A stretch of DNA of 64,000 nt from assembly GCF_018688455.1 (NCBI RefSeq), contig NZ_CP061319.1, forward strand, positions 1-64,000. The letters run 5' to 3'. The notes beneath the pieces are model-generated. The model worked only from the letters and a program-made list of their open reading frames with translations. It was not told the DNA's origin and did not search any database. Below are positions 58,962 to 64,000 of this stretch, one piece after another; position 1 is the first letter of the stretch, and each line of letters begins with the position of its first letter. A program made the position numbers and the translations under genes. Origin of the DNA: Polynucleobacter sp. AM-7D1 (GTDB taxonomy: Bacteria > Pseudomonadota > Gammaproteobacteria > Burkholderiales > Burkholderiaceae).

Positions 58962-59792
58962 ATGCCTTTGATGAAGACAAAACCGACCTCACCAGGTCGT
59001 CGCTCAATGGTCAAGGTGGTAAATCCTGACCTGCATAAAGGTAAACCTTTTGCAGCGTTGGTAGAGCCACAGTTCCAAAAAGCAGGACGTAACAATAATG
59101 GTCACATCACTACCCGTCATAAAGGTGGTGGTCATAAGCATCACTATCGTGTTGTTGATTTCAAACGTAACGACAAAGATGGTATTCCAGCAAAAGTTGA
59201 ACGCTTGGAATACGATCCAAACCGCAGTGCAAATATTGCATTGATCGTGTTTGCTGATGGTGAGCGTCGCTATATTCTTGCTGCAAAAGGCATGACTGTT
59301 GGTCAGGCATTGATGACTGGTGCTGAAGCCCCAATCAAGTCTGGTAACAACTTGCCAATTCGTAACATTCCAGTTGGTAGCACGATTCACTGTGTAGAAA
59401 TGTTGCCGGGCAAAGGTGCTCAAATCGCACGTTCTGCTGGTGGTTCTGCAGTGTTATTGGCTCGTGAAGGTGTATACGCTCAGGTGCGCTTGCGCTCTGG
59501 TGAAGTACGTCGCATTTTGATCGATTGCCGTGCCACTATTGGTGAAGTTGGTAATGAAGAGCATAGCTTGCGCGTTATCGGTAAAGCTGGTGCTAATCGC
59601 TGGCGTGGTATTCGCCCGACCGTTCGCGGTGTGGCAATGAACCCAGTAGATCACCCACACGGTGGTGGTGAAGGTAGAACTGGCGAAGGCCGTGTACCTG
59701 TCTCCCCATGGGGCACACCAACTAAAGGTTATCGTACACGTCGCAATAAGCGTACAACTTCGATGATCGTTCAACGTCGTCAAAAACGTTAA
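58962..59792 (+). CDS. rplB: 50S ribosomal protein L2
   Basis: 276 aa. Near the peptidyl-transferase centre; the conserved [18 protein letters not shown] with the key histidine lies near residues 222-239. Two bp after rplW. Confidence 0.98.
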   Translation: MPLMKTKPTSPGRRSMVKVVNPDLHKGKPFAALVEPQFQKAGRNNNGHITTRHKGGGHKHHYRVVDFKRNDKDGIPAKVERLEYDPNRSANIALIVFADGERRYILAAKGMTVGQALMTGAEAPIKSGNNLPIRNIPVGSTIHCVEMLPGKGAQIARSAGGSAVLLAREGVYAQVRLRSGEVRRILIDCRATIGEVGNEEHSLRVIGKAGANRWRGIRPTVRGVAMNPVDHPHGGGEGRTGEGRVPVSPWGTPTKGYRTRRNKRTTSMIVQRRQKR

Positions 59793-59811
59793 GCGATAAG
59801 GATAAATAGAT

Positions 59812-60090
59812 ATGACACGTTCAGCTAAAAAAGGCCCATTTTGCGACGCCAGCTTAGTAAAAAAAGTTGAAGTTGCACAAGCCAACAAGGACAAAAAGCC
59901 GATCAAAACTTGGTCACGCCGTTCAACAATCCTCCCAGACTTTATTGGTCTGACGATTGCTGTACATAACGGTCGTCAACACGTTCCGGTATATGTATCA
60001 GAAAACATGGTGGGTCATAAGTTAGGCGAATTTGCCTTGACCCGTACTTTCAAAGGTCACGCTGCTGACAAGAAAGTAACGAAGAAGTAA
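59812..60090 (+). CDS. rpsS: 30S ribosomal protein S19
   Basis: 92 aa. Head protein contacting S13. [17 protein letters not shown] and the central [21 protein letters not shown] are diagnostic. Confidence 0.98.
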   Translation: MTRSAKKGPFCDASLVKKVEVAQANKDKKPIKTWSRRSTILPDFIGLTIAVHNGRQHVPVYVSENMVGHKLGEFALTRTFKGHAADKKVTKK

Positions 60091-60100
60091 GGGGATGATG

Positions 60101-60430
60101 ATGGAAGTTAAAGCTATTCACAAGGGCGCCCGCATTTCTGCGCAAAAGACACGTTTGGTCGCTGACCAAATCCGTGGTTTGCCAATTGCTCGCGCTATGA
60201 ACATTTTGAATTTCAGCCCCAAGAAAGCTGCCTTCATTGTGAAGAAAGTTGTTGAGTCCGCAATGGCCAATGCTGAACACAATAAGGGTGCTGATATTGA
60301 TGAGCTCAAGGTTTCAACAATTATTGTTGATAAGGGTACTTCCTTGAAGCGCTTCACAGCACGTGCTAAGGGTCGCGGTAATCAAATCGAAAAACAAACA
60401 TGTCACATCACCGTGACCTTGAGTAACTAA
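60101..60430 (+). CDS. rplV: 50S ribosomal protein L22
   Basis: 109 aa from ATG 60101. Three ATGs stand in tandem (60095, 60098, 60101); the third has the best spacing to [26 protein letters not shown] and SAMANAEHN are typical. Lines the exit tunnel. Confidence 0.95.
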   Translation: MEVKAIHKGARISAQKTRLVADQIRGLPIARAMNILNFSPKKAAFIVKKVVESAMANAEHNKGADIDELKVSTIIVDKGTSLKRFTARAKGRGNQIEKQTCHITVTLSN

Positions 60431-60438
60431 GGGAAGAT

Positions 60439-61260
60439 ATGGGACAAAAGATAAACCCAACCGGATTCCGACTCTCGGTAACGAAGAACTGGACATCAAA
60501 GTGGTATGCAAACAATACTGATTTTGCGAAGATGCTCAAAGAGGACGTAGATGTCCGCATCTATCTCAAGAAGAAGTTGAAGAATGCATCAGTAAGTAAA
60601 GTCATTATTGAGCGTCCCGCAAAGAACGCACGCATCACAATTTACAGCTCACGCCCAGGTGTTGTGATCGGTAAAAAAGGTGAAGATATTGAAGTTCTCC
60701 GTCGTGAACTCCAGAAGCGTATGGGCGTTCCAGTCCATGTGAACATTGAAGAAATTCGTAAGCCTGAAGTTGATGCTCAATTGATCGCTGACTCTATTAC
60801 TCAACAGTTAGAGAAGCGCATCATGTTCCGTCGTGCAATGAAGCGCGCAATGCAAAATGCAATGCGCCTTGGTGCACAAGGAATCAAGATCATGTCTTCT
60901 GGTCGTTTGAATGGTGCTGAAATTGCACGTCGCGAATGGTACCGTGAGGGTCGTGTTCCACTTCATACATTGAAGGCTGATATTGATTACGCAACTTCAG
61001 AAGCGGAAACAACATACGGCATCATCGGTGTAAAAGTTTGGGTATACAAAGGCGATACATTAGGTCGCGGTGCTGATGCTGTAGCAGTAACGGCAGAGCC
61101 AGCAGCTGAAGAGAAAAAGCCACGTCGCGCACCAGCTAAAACAACCGCACGCAAACCAGCAGCTGACAGCAAGCCTTTAGTTGCTGCTAAGCCAGCAGTA
61201 AAGCGTGCACCGAAAGCCGCTGAAGCCCCAAGTGCTGAAGCGCAGAAGTCAGGAGAGTAA
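60439..61260 (+). CDS. rpsC: 30S ribosomal protein S3, with extended basic tail
   Basis: 273 aa, versus 233 in E. coli. KH domain [17 protein letters not shown] near residues 72-88; C-terminal domain with [24 protein letters not shown]. The last 55 residues are a Lys/Ala/Pro-rich low-complexity tail. Related betaproteobacteria also have long S3 tails (from memory). Confidence 0.97.
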   Translation: MGQKINPTGFRLSVTKNWTSKWYANNTDFAKMLKEDVDVRIYLKKKLKNASVSKVIIERPAKNARITIYSSRPGVVIGKKGEDIEVLRRELQKRMGVPVHVNIEEIRKPEVDAQLIADSITQQLEKRIMFRRAMKRAMQNAMRLGAQGIKIMSSGRLNGAEIARREWYREGRVPLHTLKADIDYATSEAETTYGIIGVKVWVYKGDTLGRGADAVAVTAEPAAEEKKPRRAPAKTTARKPAADSKPLVAAKPAVKRAPKAAEAPSAEAQKSGE

Positions 61261-61262
61261 GC

Positions 61263-61676
61263 ATGCTACAACCAAAGCGTCGTAAGTATCGCAAGGAGCA
61301 AAAGGGACGTAACACTGGCGTGGCAACACGCGGTAGTTCAGTAGCCTTTGGTGACTTTGGATTGAAAGCTATTGGCCGTGGTCGTTTGACTGCACGTCAG
61401 ATTGAATCTGCACGTCGCGCAATGACACGTCACATTAAGCGTGGTGGTCGTATCTGGATTCGTATTTTCCCAGACAAACCAATTTCACAAAAGCCAGCTG
61501 AAGTACGTATGGGTAACGGTAAAGGTAACCCAGAGTACTACGTAGCAGAAATTCAACCAGGCAAGATTTTGTACGAGATGGATGGTGTGGATGAAGGTTT
61601 GGCACGTGAGGCTTTCAAGCTTGCTGCTGCTAAGTTGCCATTGCAAACCACTTTCGTGATTCGCCACTTAGGTTGA
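61263..61676 (+). CDS. rplP: 50S ribosomal protein L16
   Basis: 137 aa. [17 protein letters not shown] start and the [21 protein letters not shown] block. Needed for late 50S assembly. Two bp after rpsC. Confidence 0.98.
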   Translation: MLQPKRRKYRKEQKGRNTGVATRGSSVAFGDFGLKAIGRGRLTARQIESARRAMTRHIKRGGRIWIRIFPDKPISQKPAEVRMGNGKGNPEYYVAEIQPGKILYEMDGVDEGLAREAFKLAAAKLPLQTTFVIRHLG

Positions 61677-61690
61677 TCGGGATAGAGATT

Positions 61691-61885
61691 ATGAAAAAGA
61701 CAGAATTAGCATCCAAAGATCTGGTTGCCTTGAATGCAGAATTAACAGAGCTTTTGAAGACTAGCTTCAAACTCCGTATGCAAAAGGGTACTCAGCAACT
61801 CACCAACACCAGCCAATTGGGTAAAACTAAGCGTGAAATTGCTCGCGTGAAGACCTTTATTACTCAAAAAACTGCACAGAAATAA
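61691..61885 (+). CDS. rpmC: 50S ribosomal protein L29
   Basis: 64 aa from ATG 61691. A TTG at 61673 overlapping rplP would add six residues absent from L29 proteins. KLRMQ-type pattern ([18 protein letters not shown]) is conserved. Confidence 0.95.
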   Translation: MKKTELASKDLVALNAELTELLKTSFKLRMQKGTQQLTNTSQLGKTKREIARVKTFITQKTAQK

Positions 61886-61897
61886 GGAAAAAGGGAT

Positions 61898-62167
61898 ATG
61901 ACAGAATTATCTAAACCCTTGCGCCGCACCCTTGTGGGTCGTGTCGTTAGCGACAAAATGCAAAAAACTGTGACTGTGCTAGTTGAGCGCCAAGTAAAAC
62001 ATGCGCTTTATGGCAAATATGTTGGACAGTCCAAAAAATACCATGCTCATGACGAAGCTGGTCAATACAAGATGGGTGATACCGTTGAAATTGCTGAATC
62101 TAAGCCAATTTCACGTACTAAGTCTTGGGTTGTAACCCGTTTAGTTCAAGAATCAAAAGGTATTTAA
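61898..62167 (+). CDS. rpsQ: 30S ribosomal protein S17
   Basis: 89 aa. [20 protein letters not shown] and the KYHAHDE block are typical. Last gene before the gap that precedes the spc operon. Confidence 0.98.
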   Translation: MTELSKPLRRTLVGRVVSDKMQKTVTVLVERQVKHALYGKYVGQSKKYHAHDEAGQYKMGDTVEIAESKPISRTKSWVVTRLVQESKGI

Positions 62168-62353
62168 AGAAATATTAGGGATTTTGGCGAACTTTCTTGC
62201 CAAATCCCTGTTTTGCGTAGTATGATAGAAGGCTTCTCTGGTTTTATTGGGAGAAGCAGTGTTTTTTCATTAATTCCGGGTTTTAACTTTCGTTAAAGCC
62301 CATAGACGGAACCAAGACTGTTTGCCTTTGGCTAACAAGTTGGGGATTAAAAA
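62168..62353 (+). promoter_or_regulatory. rpsQ-rplN gap: terminator-like hairpin overlapping a promoter, spc leader
   Basis: 186 bp. Hairpin AGGGATTTTGGC / GCCAAATCCCT (62177-62188, 62199-62209, one bulge), then GTTTTG. TTGCCA (62197-62202), 18 bp, TATGAT (62221-62226) form a promoter whose -35 lies in the 3' arm. Two more hairpins follow: GCTTCTC/GAGAAGC, and GGGTTTTAAC/GTTAAAGCCC with a TTTC loop. They could form an spc-operon leader. Confidence 0.65.
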
Positions 62354-62722
62354 ATGATTCAGACCGAAAGTAGATTACAGGTCGCCGACAACACAGGCGC
62401 CAGTGAAGTTTTGTGCATCAAGGTATTGGGCGGCTCTAAGCGTCGTTACGCCAGTATCGGTGATGTCATTAAAGTGACTGTAAAGTCCGCTGCTCCACGT
62501 GGCCGTGTAAAAAAAGGTGACATTTATAACGCCGTAGTAGTGAGAACTGCTAAGGGTGTTCGCCGTCCAGACGGCTCATTGATTAAGTTCGATGGAAACG
62601 CTGCGGTATTGCTCAACGCTAAGTTAGAGCCAATCGGCACACGTATCTTTGGACCAGTGACGCGTGAGTTGCGTACTGAGAAGTTCATGAAGATCGTTTC
62701 TCTCGCCCCCGAAGTTATTTAA
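62354..62722 (+). CDS. rplN: 50S ribosomal protein L14
   Basis: 122 aa. [16 protein letters not shown] start and the [24 protein letters not shown] block. First gene of the spc operon. Confidence 0.98.
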   Translation: MIQTESRLQVADNTGASEVLCIKVLGGSKRRYASIGDVIKVTVKSAAPRGRVKKGDIYNAVVVRTAKGVRRPDGSLIKFDGNAAVLLNAKLEPIGTRIFGPVTRELRTEKFMKIVSLAPEVI

Positions 62723-62731
62723 GAGGCTGAT

Positions 62732-63040
62732 ATGAAAAAGATTCGTAAAGGTGATTCAGTAGTTCTGTTGACTGGCCGTGATAAGGGCAAGCAAGGAACA
62801 GTTACAGCCGTTCTCGAGAACAAACTAGTAATCGAAGGCGTAAACATTTACAAAAAGAGCGTTAAGCCAAATCCAGCAGCCGGTGTTACTGGCGGCATGA
62901 TTGACAAGACGATGCCTGTTCACATTTCTAATGTGGCTGTGGTTGACGGTAACGGCAAACCATCACGTGTTGGTATCAAACTCGTGGACGGTAAAAAGCA
63001 ACGTTTCCTCAAAACCACTGGCGCAACTTTAAGCGCATAA
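62732..63040 (+). CDS. rplX: 50S ribosomal protein L24
   Basis: 102 aa. KOW motif [18 protein letters not shown] near the N-terminus. 50S assembly initiator in E. coli. 9 bp after rplN. Confidence 0.97.
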   Translation: MKKIRKGDSVVLLTGRDKGKQGTVTAVLENKLVIEGVNIYKKSVKPNPAAGVTGGMIDKTMPVHISNVAVVDGNGKPSRVGIKLVDGKKQRFLKTTGATLSA

Positions 63041-63056
63041 GGGGCACGGAGAAATT

Positions 63057-63599
63057 ATGAGCACACGTTTTCAAGAACACTATCAAGCTAAAGTTGTTGC
63101 TGATTTAATCGCCAAATTTGGCTACAAGTCAGTAATGGAAGTTCCACGTATCACCAAGGTAACCCTGAATATGGGCTTGGGCGATGCAGTGAACGACAAG
63201 AAAATTATCGAAAATGCAGTTGGCGATTTGACAAAAGTAGCAGGTCAAAAGCCAGTTGTGACAAAAGCAAAAAAAGCGATTGCTGGTTTCAAAATTCGCC
63301 AAGGTTACCCAATCGGTGCCATGGTGACATTGCGTGGTGCACGCATGTATGAATTTTTAGACCGTTTCGTGACTGTTGCTTTGCCACGCGTACGTGACTT
63401 CCGCGGAATTTCCGGTAAGGCATTTGACGGTCGTGGTAACTACAACATCGGCGTTAAAGAGCAAATCATTTTCCCTGAAATCGAATACGACAAAATTGAT
63501 GCCCTCCGTGGTCTCAATATCAGTATTACGACGACCGCTAAGACTGACGAAGAAGCAAAAGCTTTGTTAGCAGCGTTCAAATTCCCTTTCCGCAATTAA
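63057..63599 (+). CDS. rplE: 50S ribosomal protein L5
   Basis: 180 aa. 5S-binding protein; [15 protein letters not shown] near residue 30 and the [30 protein letters not shown] block. Confidence 0.98.
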   Translation: MSTRFQEHYQAKVVADLIAKFGYKSVMEVPRITKVTLNMGLGDAVNDKKIIENAVGDLTKVAGQKPVVTKAKKAIAGFKIRQGYPIGAMVTLRGARMYEFLDRFVTVALPRVRDFRGISGKAFDGRGNYNIGVKEQIIFPEIEYDKIDALRGLNISITTTAKTDEEAKALLAAFKFPFRN

Positions 63600-63608
63600 G
63601 AGGCTAAC

Positions 63609-63914
63609 GTGGCAAAACTATCCCTAATTGAGCGCGAGAATAAGCGCACAAAAACTGTAGAGAAGTACGCTGTAAAGCGTGCTGAACTCAAGGCAATCAT
63701 TGCTGATCAATCACGCAGCGATGAAGAGCGCTATGAAGCTCGCTTGAAGCTACAGGCACTTCCACGTAACGCAAGCCCGATTCGTCAAAGAAATCGTTGT
63801 TCATTAACCGGTCGTCCACGCGGTGTATTCAGCAAGTTTGGTTTAGCGCGTAGCAAGATTCGTGAAATCGCCTTCCGTGGCGAAATCCCCGGTTTAACCA
63901 AGGCCAGCTGGTAA
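63609..63914 (+). CDS. rpsN: 30S ribosomal protein S14 (zinc-independent form)
   Basis: 101 aa, the long C-minus form without the zinc CxxC pairs of the short S14. C-terminal [26 protein letters not shown] is diagnostic. GTG start at 63609. Confidence 0.97.
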   Translation: MAKLSLIERENKRTKTVEKYAVKRAELKAIIADQSRSDEERYEARLKLQALPRNASPIRQRNRCSLTGRPRGVFSKFGLARSKIREIAFRGEIPGLTKASW

Positions 63915-63938
63915 GCGGCGAAAGAATTAGGAGAACTC

Positions 63939-64000
63939 ATGAGTATCAGCGATCCAATCGCCGACATGTTGACAAGGATCCGCAATGCGCAAGCAGTGCA
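63939..64000 (+). CDS. rpsH: 30S ribosomal protein S8 (partial, runs off the window)
   Basis: First 20 codons only: MSISDPIADMLTRIRNAQAV is the S8 N-terminus. TTAGGAG precedes the ATG. S8 is the autoregulator of the spc operon in E. coli. Confidence 0.95.
   Translation, partial: MSISDPIADMLTRIRNAQAV

Noticed and set aside
59454..59906. 150-aa minus-strand open frame across rplB and rpsS
   Set aside because: Antisense to two ribosomal protein genes, with Thr/Phe/Ala bias typical of reversed codons.

Overview
The window reads as the origin-proximal part of a chromosome from a betaproteobacterium of the Burkholderiaceae, most likely Polynucleobacter or a close relative. This rests on gene order (dnaA-dnaN-gyrB; mnmG-rsmG-parA-parB; atpIBEFHAGDC-hemE-priA; rrn-tRNA-tuf-secE-nusG-rplKAJL-rpoBC-rpsLG-fusA-tuf-rpsJ and onward), on protein sequences of betaproteobacterial type, and on a base composition that looks low in GC for the family. 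The species call is inference; no database search was possible.

Layout. 1-6.1 kb: dnaA, a DnaA-box-rich AT-rich gap that is the probable oriC, dnaN, gyrB, a SET-domain methyltransferase gene and a small DUF3717-type gene. 6.1-10.8 kb: a five-gene Liv-type ABC importer operon (two ATPases, binding protein, two permeases). 10.8-15.3 kb: mnmG, rsmG, parA, parB with two parS sites, one of them inside mnmG. 15.35-22.6 kb: the complete F1Fo ATP synthase operon behind a good sigma70-type promoter. 22.6-32.7 kb: mixed housekeeping genes (hemE, priA, gcvH, an MBL-fold hydrolase, a small zinc-ribbon protein, a fatty acid desaturase, tRNA-Arg, two c-type cytochromes, rsmI, diaA, dolP, a GNAT protein). 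32.7-38.4 kb: one complete rRNA operon (16S, tRNA-Ile, tRNA-Ala, 23S, 5S) with recognisable promoter, processing stems and terminator. 38.4-64 kb: a tRNA/tuf/secE-nusG/ribosomal protein/RNA polymerase supercluster ending inside rpsH (spc operon), with two tuf copies that look identical.

How it works together: replication start and sliding clamp (dnaA, dnaN), topology (gyrB), segregation (parABS), replication restart (priA) and a DnaA-binding regulator (diaA) all lie within 31 kb. Most of the rest builds the translation and transcription apparatus or the proton-driven ATP supply.

No mobile element, prophage, CRISPR array, toxin-antitoxin or defence locus was seen, and I find no convincing undescribed multi-gene system. 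The signals most worth a second look are regulatory: three ribosomal-operon gaps in which a -35-like hexamer sits in the 3' arm of a terminator-like hairpin, a terminator-like hairpin directly before rplJ, mutually exclusive hairpins before rpoB, a second DnaA-box group before priA, and a Liv ATPase with arginine in place of the Walker A lysine.
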